From B16-G9 sp964455635 (GTDB lineage Bacteria; Bacteroidota; Bacteroidia; Bacteroidales; F082), in NCBI GenBank assembly GCA_964455635.1, contig CAYVWX010000112.1:1-9938 (forward strand): a stretch of 9,938 nt of DNA. Direction: 5' to 3'. The notes below the pieces were generated by a model. That model worked only from the letters and a program-made list of their open reading frames with translations. It did not search any database and was not told the DNA's origin. Shown here in pieces: positions 1 through 5,885 of this stretch (positions are counted from its first letter, which is position 1; each line of letters starts with the position of its first letter). A program made the translations under genes and the position numbers.

Positions 1-1485
1 GTAACAAGTATTACTGAACGTATTATTGCAGGTACGCACGAGCGTATTCGCCCTATTTTACTTACAGCACTTGCTGCCATGTTTGGTTTTTTACCCATGG
101 CCGTTTCCGGTTCTGCAGGCGCTGAAGTACAACGTCCTTTAGCTACAGTTGTTATTGGCGGGCTTATCAGTGCAACATTTCTTACTCTGGTAATAGTGCC
201 CATACTGTACGCATTGGTTGAAACACGTGCTCAAAAAAGAAAAAAATATAAGGTAACTGCTAAAACTTTATCGGTTGTGGCTTTAATTATTACAAGCTTT
301 GGGGCAGGTGTTCCGCTTAAAGCTCAATCTGTTGACTCGCTTCCTTCTGTAAGTCTTGAAAGGGCCGTTAAAATGGCAATAACAAACTATCCCGCACTTA
401 AAGCGGCACATCTTGAAATAAAAAGTCGCAAAGCCTTGAAAAAAACAGCCTGGAATATGGGAAATACCGAAATTTCTACCGGAGCTGAAGAGGTGGGTAA
501 TAATACTTCAGAGGGTATTTACAATATCTTCAATATACGGCAACAGTTTGATATTTTTGGTGTTAATGCCAAAAACAGGGTGGCAGACGTGCAGGTTGAT
601 TTGTCGGAAATTATGCTGGATTTAAGCAGCCTTGAAATAAAAAGAGCGGTAAGTATTGCCTGGGGCGATGTGCTTAACACCAAAAACAGATTCCGGTTGT
701 ATGAAAAGTTGGATTCATTGTTTCAAAAGTCGCTACATGCGGCAAAAATCCGTTACGAAACACAAGCCATTTCACATTTGGAATATTTGTCAATTAGCAA
801 TCAGGCAAAACAGATAACCATTGTAAAAGAGAAATATTATCGTGATTTTTTAATTGCTCTGAGGAATTTGAACAAATGGTTTGTGAGTGATACCATTTAC
901 ACGGTCAGCAATTTGCAAAGTAATTTTTATAAAAAACCTTTGCTTAATGTTTCCGATTCTGTTGTTAATCATCCCCTTTTGCAGCTTTATAATCAGAATA
1001 TATCACTGGCTGACGCAAAATACAAAAGAGTAAAATCAGGCTTTGCTCCGGTTTTGTCAGGTGAGTATGGAAGTCAGAAAATTGGCAATCAAAAAGGCTT
1101 CTATCAGTATCAGGTTGGAATAAGCATTCCTTTAATATTTCCGGCTCAATGGGGAAAGTTGCAATCGGCAAAAATAAAAAAACAGATTGCCGTTGAAAAC
1201 TATCAACAAAAGAAAATTGAGGTACAATCGGCATATTTGAATCTGTTCGATGAGTATCAAAAGTGGCTTTTAACCTGGCACTATTATTATAATGAGGCAC
1301 TGCCGACTGCTCTTGAACAAAAAAACGGGGCTGTTCTTGCTTATCGGCAAGGTGCCATTAATTATACAAGTTTTCTGCAAAATATTCGTGATGCCGTTCA
1401 GGTAGAGCTTGAAACACAGGCTGCTTTTGCCAACTACCTTAAAGCCCGTTTTAATCTTGAATATTTTATAAATGTTAAACGATAG
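1..1485 (+). CDS. CusA/CzcA-type heavy-metal RND efflux pump fused to a TolC-like outer-membrane factor (3' part; 5' end outside the window)
   Basis: The frame is open from base 1, so this is the C-terminal 494 residues of a longer protein; the ATG at 79 is internal. Codons 1-78 match the last transmembrane helices of HME-RND pumps: ERI.AGTHERIRPILLTALAA, then GFLPMAVSGSAGAEVQRPLA and a helix ending in VPILYAL. A basic stretch (KRKKYK, nt 235-252) precedes a hydrophobic run and the sequence VPLKAQS (nt 313-333), which resembles a signal peptide with cleavage after KA. From about nt 340 (LPSVSLERAVKMAITNYPAL) to the end it matches the outer-membrane efflux protein (TolC/CzcC) family: long amphipathic helices and two similar halves. 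A fused pump plus outer-membrane channel is known in Bacteroidetes. Inference: the extra hydrophobic segment carries the channel domain to the periplasm, since RND C-termini are cytoplasmic. Metal specificity (Cu/Ag versus Zn/Co/Cd) cannot be judged because the pore residues lie upstream of the window. Confidence 0.92.
   Translation, partial: VTSITERIIAGTHERIRPILLTALAAMFGFLPMAVSGSAGAEVQRPLATVVIGGLISATFLTLVIVPILYALVETRAQKRKKYKVTAKTLSVVALIITSFGAGVPLKAQSVDSLPSVSLERAVKMAITNYPALKAAHLEIKSRKALKKTAWNMGNTEISTGAEEVGNNTSEGIYNIFNIRQQFDIFGVNAKNRVADVQVDLSEIMLDLSSLEIKRAVSIAWGDVLNTKNRFRLYEKLDSLFQKSLHAAKIRYETQAISHLEYLSISNQAKQITIVKEKYYRDFLIALRNLNKWFVSDTIYTVSNLQSNFYKKPLLNVSDSVVNHPLLQLYNQNISLADAKYKRVKSGFAPVLSGEYGSQKIGNQKGFYQYQVGISIPLIFPAQWGKLQSAKIKKQIAVENYQQKKIEVQSAYLNLFDEYQKWLLTWHYYYNEALPTALEQKNGAVLAYRQGAINYTSFLQNIRDAVQVELETQAAFANYLKARFNLEYFINVKR
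235..324 (+). other. Internal signal-peptide-like segment joining the RND and TolC domains
   Basis: Within the fused pump protein, a basic cluster (KRKKYK) is followed by a hydrophobic stretch (SVVALIITSFGAG) and a KA/Q junction typical of signal peptidase I sites, with the mature-like sequence starting QSVDSLPSVSLE. No ATG lies in this part of the frame, so a separate start for the channel domain is unlikely. It either acts as a thirteenth membrane helix or is cleaved to release a free outer-membrane channel; the sequence does not say which. Confidence 0.5.
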
Positions 1486-1554
1486 CCAACAAAAATATAT
1501 AATTCGATGAAACATCCATGTTGAAGTTTCGACACATAGTAACATGATTAAAAA

Positions 1555-1601
1555 GCTCCTTTAGGAGCGGAATATTTTTAGCCTCGGGTTTTAACCCGGG
1601 G
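1555..1601. repeat. Two adjacent short palindromes (REP-like intergenic element), copy A
   Basis: Two hairpins stand side by side about 70 nt after the pump stop codon. The first is GCTCCT-tt-AGGAGC (1555-1568). The second pairs CCTCGGGTT (1582-1590) with AACCCGGGG (1593-1601) around a TT loop, 9 pairs with one T:G wobble. They are joined by AT-rich GGAATATTTTTAG. The portion 1563-1604 matches a diverged copy at 3182-3223. The arrangement resembles REP-type intergenic repeats; a role in transcription termination or mRNA end protection after the pump gene is possible, but no T-run follows. Confidence 0.55.
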
Positions 1602-1620
1602 TAAAGAAAAACCCAAGACC

Positions 1621-1670
1621 TGTTTTGGTGGGATTTTTGCCGCATGGCAAGCAAAAATCATGACAAAACA
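1621..1670. repeat. Compound inverted repeat upstream of the adaptor gene
   Basis: TGTTTTG (1621-1627) pairs with CAAAACA (1664-1670), and GATTTTTGC (1632-1640) pairs with GCAAAAATC (1651-1659). This gives 16 perfect base pairs broken by a symmetric 4-nt internal loop (GTGG opposite ATGA), with a 10-nt apical loop. It ends 38 nt before the adaptor start, so it would lie in the leader of that gene if transcription enters from upstream. It may be a leader structure, an attenuator or part of the same intergenic repeat as the two palindromes just before it. No terminator-like T-run follows on the + strand. Confidence 0.55.
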
Positions 1671-1708
1671 AAACGCAATATATCAAGTAATTACAAAATT
1701 ATAAACAG

Positions 1709-2902
1709 ATGAAAACAAATAAAAAAGTTAATGTTAAAACAATGCTCATTGCAGGTTTAATCCTGCTGGCAGCTTCTTCCTGTAAACAACAGTTAAAACC
1801 GGAAGCTGAAAACAAGCCGGAAACAACAGAAGAGGCTGAAGGCCTTACACAGGTTGTACTCACCGGTAAACAGGTTGCCGCTTTGTCCATTAAAGCCGAC
1901 ACCATGCCTAAATACAGCTTTAAAGATGTGGTTATGGTTAATGGATATCTGAATGTTCCTCCGCAAAACAAAGCTTCGGTTACCGCTGTAATAGGTGCAA
2001 ATGTTGCTTCCATTAATGTTTTTGAAGGTGATAAGGTAGCCAAAGGGCAGGTTATTGCATATCTTCAACATCCAAACCTCCTGGATGTGCAAACCGAATA
2101 TATAAGTACCCTTAATCAAATGATTTTTAAGGAAAAGGAGTATCAGCGGCAGAAAAAGCTTTTTGAAGAAAATATATCGTCAGGAAAAGATTATCAAAAG
2201 GCACAGTCCGATTATTTTATGCTGAAAGGGGATGCTTTAAATTTGAAAGCCAAGCTTAAACTTTTACAAATGGATCCCGAAAAAATTGAAAATGGCAAAA
2301 TTTACGAAAAAGTACCTGTAATCAGCCCCATAGAAGGTTATATCGAAAAAGTTGAAATCAAAACAGGCCAGTTTGTGGAGCCGCAGAAACCTATGTTTGA
2401 GGTAATAAACACCAACAAAGTTCATGCCGACCTGATGGTGTTTGAAAAGGATGTTTACAAGGTTAAAACCGGCCAAAAGGTGTTTTTTACCATAGAGTCT
2501 GCTCCCGGTAGAATGATGCGGGCGACCTTGTTTGCCGTTGGAAAAACTTTTGAACAGAATCCTAAAGCTGTGCATGTACATGCCGAAATAGACAACAAAC
2601 AAGGTGTTCTAATACCGGGCATGTACATTACAGGACGAATTGCTACCAACCATAAACTTGAAGATGCGATACCTGATGAAGGAGTTGTTGTTGAAGATGG
2701 AAAATCGTACATTTTTACCGCTGAAAAAAGTAATAACAGCTGGATATTTACCCCCGTTGAAATAGTTGCCGGTTTAAATGAGGATAATTGGACTGAGGTA
2801 AAGTTGCTTTCGCCTTTGAAAAAAGGAACAAAAGTAGCGTTAAGTGGTGCCTACTATCTTTTATCGGAGATGAAAAAAGATGAAACCGGAGACGATGATT
2901 AA
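1709..2902 (+). CDS. RND efflux periplasmic adaptor (membrane fusion protein, CusB/CzcB type), lipoprotein
   Basis: The product bridges the inner-membrane RND pump and the outer-membrane channel in a tripartite metal exporter. It is 397 residues, normal for the family. Residues 1-25 form a lipoprotein signal ending in LAASSC, so Cys25 would be lipidated. The first lipoyl half is at about 90-120 (VFEGDKVAKGQVIAYL), a helical hairpin follows at about 122-190 rich in K, E and Q, the second lipoyl half is at about 204-233 (ISPIEGYIEKVEIKTGQFV), a beta-barrel lies at about 235-310 ending in LIPGMYITGRI, and a membrane-proximal domain follows to an acidic tail (DETGDDD). The start is set by the signal peptide. 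It follows the fused pump gene by 223 nt on the same strand and is its obvious partner. No His-rich metal-binding N-terminus is seen, and metal specificity is not evident. Confidence 0.93.
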   Translation: MKTNKKVNVKTMLIAGLILLAASSCKQQLKPEAENKPETTEEAEGLTQVVLTGKQVAALSIKADTMPKYSFKDVVMVNGYLNVPPQNKASVTAVIGANVASINVFEGDKVAKGQVIAYLQHPNLLDVQTEYISTLNQMIFKEKEYQRQKKLFEENISSGKDYQKAQSDYFMLKGDALNLKAKLKLLQMDPEKIENGKIYEKVPVISPIEGYIEKVEIKTGQFVEPQKPMFEVINTNKVHADLMVFEKDVYKVKTGQKVFFTIESAPGRMMRATLFAVGKTFEQNPKAVHVHAEIDNKQGVLIPGMYITGRIATNHKLEDAIPDEGVVVEDGKSYIFTAEKSNNSWIFTPVEIVAGLNEDNWTEVKLLSPLKKGTKVALSGAYYLLSEMKKDETGDDD

Positions 2903-2940
2903 ATGCTGCATGATAATTAACATTTTTCTGTCACAATAAT

Positions 2941-2955
2941 TGCAACCCGGTTGCA
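2941..2955. other. Small hairpin after the adaptor gene
   Basis: TGCAAC-ccg-GTTGCA forms a 6-bp perfect stem 38 nt after the adaptor stop codon. It could help define the transcript end, but there is no strong T-run behind it, so it is not called a terminator. Confidence 0.3.
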
Positions 2956-2970
2956 GCTATTTAGTTATAA

Positions 2971-3119
2971 TTTTACCATCTGTCCGAAAAGTCATCCGAT
3001 GAATATATCTGCAAAATATTTACAAATATCACAACTGACAATCAGTTAAATAAGAATTCATCGGATGACTATTTATTTACTTTTGGGCTTTTCGGAGTGG
3101 ACTCAGTTTTACCATCTGT
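2971..3119. mobile_element. Putative MITE-like non-autonomous element with inverted repeats and flanking 13-nt direct repeats
   Basis: A 14-bp perfect inverted repeat, GTCATCCGATGAAT (2991-3004) and ATTCATCGGATGAC (3056-3069), surrounds an AT-rich core of 51 nt. A second, outer arm pair follows: TCCGAAAAG (2983-2991) and CTTTTCGGA (3088-3096). In the left half the two arms are contiguous; in the right half they are separated by an 18-nt AT-rich insert (3070-3087). Outside lies a 13-nt direct repeat, TTTTACCATCTGT, at 2971-2983 and 3107-3119. Inverted ends plus flanking direct repeats is the layout of a small non-autonomous transposable element with a target duplication. There is no coding capacity. 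The direct repeats could instead be part of the element, and the family is not identified. Confidence 0.5.
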
Positions 3120-3153
3120 AAAAAACGGGTAACATACATGCCGGCAAATTGAC

Positions 3154-3181
3154 CCGGAATAATGATTATGCATCATTCCGG
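3154..3181. repeat. Imperfect palindrome
   Basis: CCGGAAT-aat-GAT (3154-3166) pairs with ATCATTCCGG (3172-3181) across a 5-nt loop: ten base pairs with a 3-nt bulge on the left arm. It abuts the degenerate 42-nt repeat copy on its left, where copy A carries its own first palindrome, so it may be the counterpart boundary structure of that repeat. Confidence 0.4.
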
Positions 3182-3223
3182 AGGAGCAATAAATTTTTGA
3201 CCAGGGTTTTTAACTTGAGGTAA
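3182..3223. repeat. Degenerate 42-nt intergenic repeat, copy B
   Basis: Aligned by hand without gaps to 1563-1604, 30 of 42 positions are identical, including AGGAGC at the left, a central TTTTT, a GG-TTTTAAC core and GGTAA at the right. The stem that is intact in copy A (9 pairs) is mostly lost here, so this looks like an older, decayed copy. Both copies lie in gaps of the same metal-efflux region. Confidence 0.4.
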
Positions 3224-3339
3224 CCCCGGAAGTTTTCGCGGCGCCTGACCTTAAAGTCTGGCCTGAGTTTATCGAAGGGAGGGGATGGGAACCTGAAAAT
3301 TATAAAAGAACATAAAACCCAGTGCATCAAATTCATCCG

Positions 3340-3362
3340 GTGGAGTAGTTTTTAAATTCCAC
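3340..3362 (+). promoter_or_regulatory. Leader hairpin upstream of the cytochrome start
   Basis: GTGGAGT (3340-3346) pairs with ATTCCAC (3356-3362), 7 pairs with one G:T wobble and a 9-nt T-rich loop. It ends 20 nt before the cytochrome ATG, leaving the A/T-rich initiation region unpaired. A 5'-UTR role is an inference. Confidence 0.3.
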
Positions 3363-3382
3363 AGGAAAAAAATTATAAACCT

Positions 3383-4072
3383 ATGAAACCAAAATCGTTA
3401 ATTTTTGCAGGTGCCTTGGCAGGCTTGCTTGTTTTGTTTGCATACAACCTTAAAAAAACCTATGCAAATCAACAACTGCAATCGGAAAAAGCTGTTTCTG
3501 AGGAAACTGTTACCGGAGAGAATCTGTTTTTAAACAATTGTGCATCGTGCCATCAAAAGGATAGGTCAGGAAATCCACCGCTATTTCCGTCATTAAAAGA
3601 GGTTAAAAGTAAGCTTACAAAAAATGAGATAAATACGTTGTTGGTAACCGGCAAAGGAATCATGCCGTCATTTGCTTACTTGCAGGATGACGAAAGAAAC
3701 GCCATTGTCGAATTTTTATATGGAAAAGAGGTCGTGGTAGATAAAAAAACAACAGTTACTCCCGAGCAGTCGGGCAGAAGCCTCTTTGTTGCCAACTGCC
3801 TGCAGTGCCATAAAGTAGAAGTTAACGATACCGAACCGGTAAACAGCAGAAATGCCGGCATGAAACCGGCTGTTTTGGGTGGTATTGATAAAAAGATGGA
3901 TTTTGATAAGTTTTCAAATATTTTGAACAGCGGCCCTTGTTATATGCCTTCATTCAGCCATTTGACCTCGCAACAAAAGATCGATATATTTAAGTACCTG
4001 GCATCGTTTGAGGCTGTTTTGCCGTCGGCTACTTACGGCGGTTGCCGTGGTGGAGGCGGATGTTGCAGGTAA
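3383..4072 (+). CDS. Dihaem cytochrome c with C-terminal Cys/Gly tail
   Basis: The product is an electron-transfer protein of 229 residues on the periplasmic side. Residues 1-28 are a hydrophobic export signal or membrane anchor (SLIFAGALAGLLVLFAY followed by KK). Two class-I cytochrome c domains follow. The first has CASCH at 53-57 with probable axial Met94 in GIMPSF; the second has CLQCH at 139-143 with probable axial Met188 in CYMPSF. The chain ends in GGCRGGGGCCR, with Cys221, Cys227 and Cys228 outside any haem motif; Cys186 also sits two residues before the second axial Met. The gene precedes a CDF metal transporter by 14 nt, so the two are probably co-transcribed and the cytochrome may work in metal handling or metal-linked redox. 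Partner and substrate are unknown. The start follows an A/T-rich leader without a nearby Shine-Dalgarno sequence. Confidence 0.9.
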   Translation: MKPKSLIFAGALAGLLVLFAYNLKKTYANQQLQSEKAVSEETVTGENLFLNNCASCHQKDRSGNPPLFPSLKEVKSKLTKNEINTLLVTGKGIMPSFAYLQDDERNAIVEFLYGKEVVVDKKTTVTPEQSGRSLFVANCLQCHKVEVNDTEPVNSRNAGMKPAVLGGIDKKMDFDKFSNILNSGPCYMPSFSHLTSQQKIDIFKYLASFEAVLPSATYGGCRGGGGCCR

Positions 4073-4086
4073 TAAAAAAAAGTAAA

Positions 4087-4875
4087 ATGTTAAAATCAAC
4101 TTACAAAATAAGCAAAATGGATTGTCCTTCGGAAGAAAGGATGATCAGGATGAAACTGGATGGGATTCAGGAAATTGTAAAATTAGAGTTTGATCTCCAA
4201 AACAGAGTGCTTGATGTGATTCATTCAAAGCAAAACCAAGAAATTGCCAATAGGCTGAAATCATTGGATTTGGGTTCGGAGCATAAAAAAACAATCGGTT
4301 TCGATGAAACGTTAATACATCATGACGACCGCCATCAAACAAAGTTGCTGTGGTGGGTGTTGCTTATTAATTTTTCATTTTTTCTTATCGAAATGGTTAC
4401 GGGGTTTATAGCAGAATCCATGAGCCTTGTTGCCGACAGTCTGGATATGTTTGCCGATTCGGTGGTTTACGGATTGAGCTTGTGGGTAGTAGGTGCAGCC
4501 GTTTTAAAAAAGAAAAAGGTAGCCAAAATAAGCGGCTATTTTCAAATAACACTTGCCCTGTTAGGCTTTTCCGAAATTATCCGTCGTGTATTTTTACATG
4601 AAGCTGCCCCTGACTACAAAATTATGATTGTCGTTTCTGTTTTTGCTTTGGCGGCCAACGCTGTAAGTATGTTTATTCTTAGCAAAACAAAAAGTAATGA
4701 TGCACACATTGTCGCCAGTAAAATATTTACTTCCAACGATGTTATAATAAACATTGGTGTAATTGTCGCGGGTGTTTCGGTTATGCTCACAAATTCATTT
4801 ATACCCGACCTGATTGTGGGCGGTATTGTTTTCGTTGTGGTAATTCGCGGTGCTTTACGAATTTTAAAACTGTAA
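4087..4875 (+). CDS. Cation diffusion facilitator (CDF) transporter with N-terminal HMA-like domain
   Basis: This is a predicted metal-cation exporter of the inner membrane, 262 residues. Residues 1-65 form a ferredoxin-like heavy-metal-associated fold whose motif is MDCPSEE, a single Cys rather than CxxC. A His/Asp-rich linker (HHDDRH, 78-83) leads to six hydrophobic segments. The second (about 111-137) carries Asp117, Asp120 and Asp124 in SLVADSLDMFADS, the usual metal site. The fifth carries NDVIIN (217-222), giving Asp218 and Asn222 where many CDFs have His/Asp-xxx-Asp. The chain stops right after the sixth helix, so the usual cytoplasmic C-terminal domain is missing. An in-frame ATG at 4042 would overlap the cytochrome gene by 31 nt; the ATG at 4087 is preferred because it gives the typical domain start (MLKSTYKISKMDC), sits 14 nt after the cytochrome stop and has an A-rich leader. 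The metal is not known. Confidence 0.88.
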   Translation: MLKSTYKISKMDCPSEERMIRMKLDGIQEIVKLEFDLQNRVLDVIHSKQNQEIANRLKSLDLGSEHKKTIGFDETLIHHDDRHQTKLLWWVLLINFSFFLIEMVTGFIAESMSLVADSLDMFADSVVYGLSLWVVGAAVLKKKKVAKISGYFQITLALLGFSEIIRRVFLHEAAPDYKIMIVVSVFALAANAVSMFILSKTKSNDAHIVASKIFTSNDVIINIGVIVAGVSVMLTNSFIPDLIVGGIVFVVVIRGALRILKL

Positions 4876-4999
4876 CAAAACCTGCTACAGCGCAAATTTT
4901 TTTCTAAAACCAATTCCTTTATCAGCAATGGGCAGTTTCTGATTGATACAATTTTTTCAATAACAGCCATCACGGTATCTTTCATAATGATTTATAGTA

Positions 5000-5007
5000 T
5001 ATTTTTG
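5000..5007 (+). promoter_or_regulatory. Putative -7 box of a Bacteroidetes-type promoter for tpiA
   Basis: TATTTTTG matches the Bacteroidetes -7 consensus TAnnTTTG and lies 35 nt before the tpiA ATG, a sensible leader length. A good -33 TTTG is not evident about 20 nt upstream, so the call is weak. It falls in the 167-nt gap that separates the metal-efflux genes from the housekeeping genes. Confidence 0.35.
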
Positions 5008-5042
5008 TCGGGTTTAGATAGTCACGTTTATAAAACAAAAAT

Positions 5043-5804
5043 ATGAGAAAGAATATTGTTGCCGGAAACTGGAAAATGAACGCCACTTTTCAGGAAGCCG
5101 AAGAGCTGATTGGTAATATCCTGGAAAATCTTGATTCAAACAGTCCTGATTGTGAGGTTGTTGTGTGTCCTCCTTCTGTTTATCTTGAGCTGGTATCCGA
5201 TTATGCCAGCGATTTTGATAACATTGTTTCCATCGGAGCACAAAATGTTAGCGAGCACGAAAAAGGTGCCTATACAGGCGAAATTGCCGCTTCTATGCTG
5301 GCATCCATGAATATGGAATATTGCATTGTAGGCCATAGCGAACGCAGAAAATATTTTGGCGAAACAAATCAGCAGTTGGCTATGAAAGTAGAGCGTTTGT
5401 TGGAAAATGCCATCCGGCCTGTTTTTTGTTGCGGCGAACAATTGGAAGAGCGCGAAGCAGGAAATCATTTTAAGGTGGTTGAAACCCAACTGAAAGAGGC
5501 TTTGTTTCATTTTAGTAGCGCTGAGTTTAGCAACATTGTTATTGCTTACGAGCCGGTATGGGCTATTGGAACGGGCAAAACTGCTACTGCTGCTCAGGCA
5601 CAGGAAATGCATGCTTTTATTCGCACCCTGCTTGCCGAAAAATATGGGAACGAAACCGCTGAAAATACCACCATTCTTTACGGGGGAAGCTGCAAGCCTT
5701 CCAACGCCAAAGAGCTGTTTGCCAACAAAGATGTGGATGGCGGTTTAATAGGAGGTGCTTCGTTAAATGCCGACGATTTTGTAGCCATTGCCAACAGTTT
5801 TTAA
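5043..5804 (+). CDS. tpiA: Triosephosphate isomerase
   Basis: The enzyme interconverts dihydroxyacetone phosphate and glyceraldehyde 3-phosphate in glycolysis and gluconeogenesis, in the cytoplasm. The 253-residue length is standard for the TIM-barrel family. Visible active-site residues are Asn9 and Lys11 in AGNWKMN, His98 in CIVGHSERRKYFGE and the catalytic Glu170 in IAYEPVWAIGTGKTA, which also holds the mobile lid loop. The phosphate-binding motifs YGGSCKPSNA (213-222) and GGLIGGASL (233-241) are intact. The start is fixed by MRKNIVAGNWKMN. The upstream leader is A-rich (AAAACAAAAAT) without a Shine-Dalgarno sequence, as is common in this phylum. An 81-nt gap separates it from prmA on the same strand. 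Confidence 0.98.
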   Translation: MRKNIVAGNWKMNATFQEAEELIGNILENLDSNSPDCEVVVCPPSVYLELVSDYASDFDNIVSIGAQNVSEHEKGAYTGEIAASMLASMNMEYCIVGHSERRKYFGETNQQLAMKVERLLENAIRPVFCCGEQLEEREAGNHFKVVETQLKEALFHFSSAEFSNIVIAYEPVWAIGTGKTATAAQAQEMHAFIRTLLAEKYGNETAENTTILYGGSCKPSNAKELFANKDVDGGLIGGASLNADDFVAIANSF

Positions 5805-5885
5805 TGTTTTAGGAGGCGGTAATACGGTTCTGATACATAGGGGCTGTTTTGTTGCTTTTTAGTTTATCTTTTAAAATGTAACCCG

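Larger units (their letters stand above)
2903..3382. other. 480-nt non-coding gap filled with repeats and fossil elements
   Basis: No convincing gene was found on either strand. In order it holds a small hairpin (2941-2955), the MITE-like element with its direct repeats (2971-3119), an imperfect palindrome (3154-3181), a degenerate copy of the upstream 42-nt repeat (3182-3223), about 115 nt with no clear structure that is comparatively G/C-rich at 3226-3292, and a hairpin (3340-3362) just ahead of the cytochrome start. The G/C-rich piece around 3226-3292 has no recognised identity. The promoter for the cytochrome gene should lie here, but no convincing one is seen close to it. Confidence 0.6.

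Noticed and set aside
79..81. ATG at 79 as the start of a separate outer-membrane channel gene
   Set aside because: The frame is open upstream to base 1 and encodes conserved RND pump sequence across this position, so the ATG is an internal methionine.
4042..4086. Upstream ATG for the CDF gene
   Set aside because: It overlaps the cytochrome gene and adds 15 residues (MPWWRRMLQVIKKSK) that look like out-of-frame reading of the cytochrome Cys/Gly tail. The next ATG at 4087 gives the natural domain start.
4870..4903. Possible terminator after the CDF gene
   Set aside because: CTGTA/TACAG gives only 5 pairs with an 11-nt loop, overlaps the stop codon and is separated from the T-run by 6 nt; too weak to call.
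5136..5612. 158-codon open frame on the minus strand
   Set aside because: It is antisense to tpiA, whose catalytic motifs are all intact on the plus strand; its translation has no family features.
5811..5819. Shine-Dalgarno-like AGGAGGCGG after tpiA
   Set aside because: No start codon at a suitable distance opens a meaningful frame, and the prmA start is far downstream.
5848..5872. Possible promoter for prmA (TTTG then TATCTTTT)
   Set aside because: The spacing between the two boxes is 13 nt, short for the Bacteroidetes promoter layout, and the second box lacks the final G.
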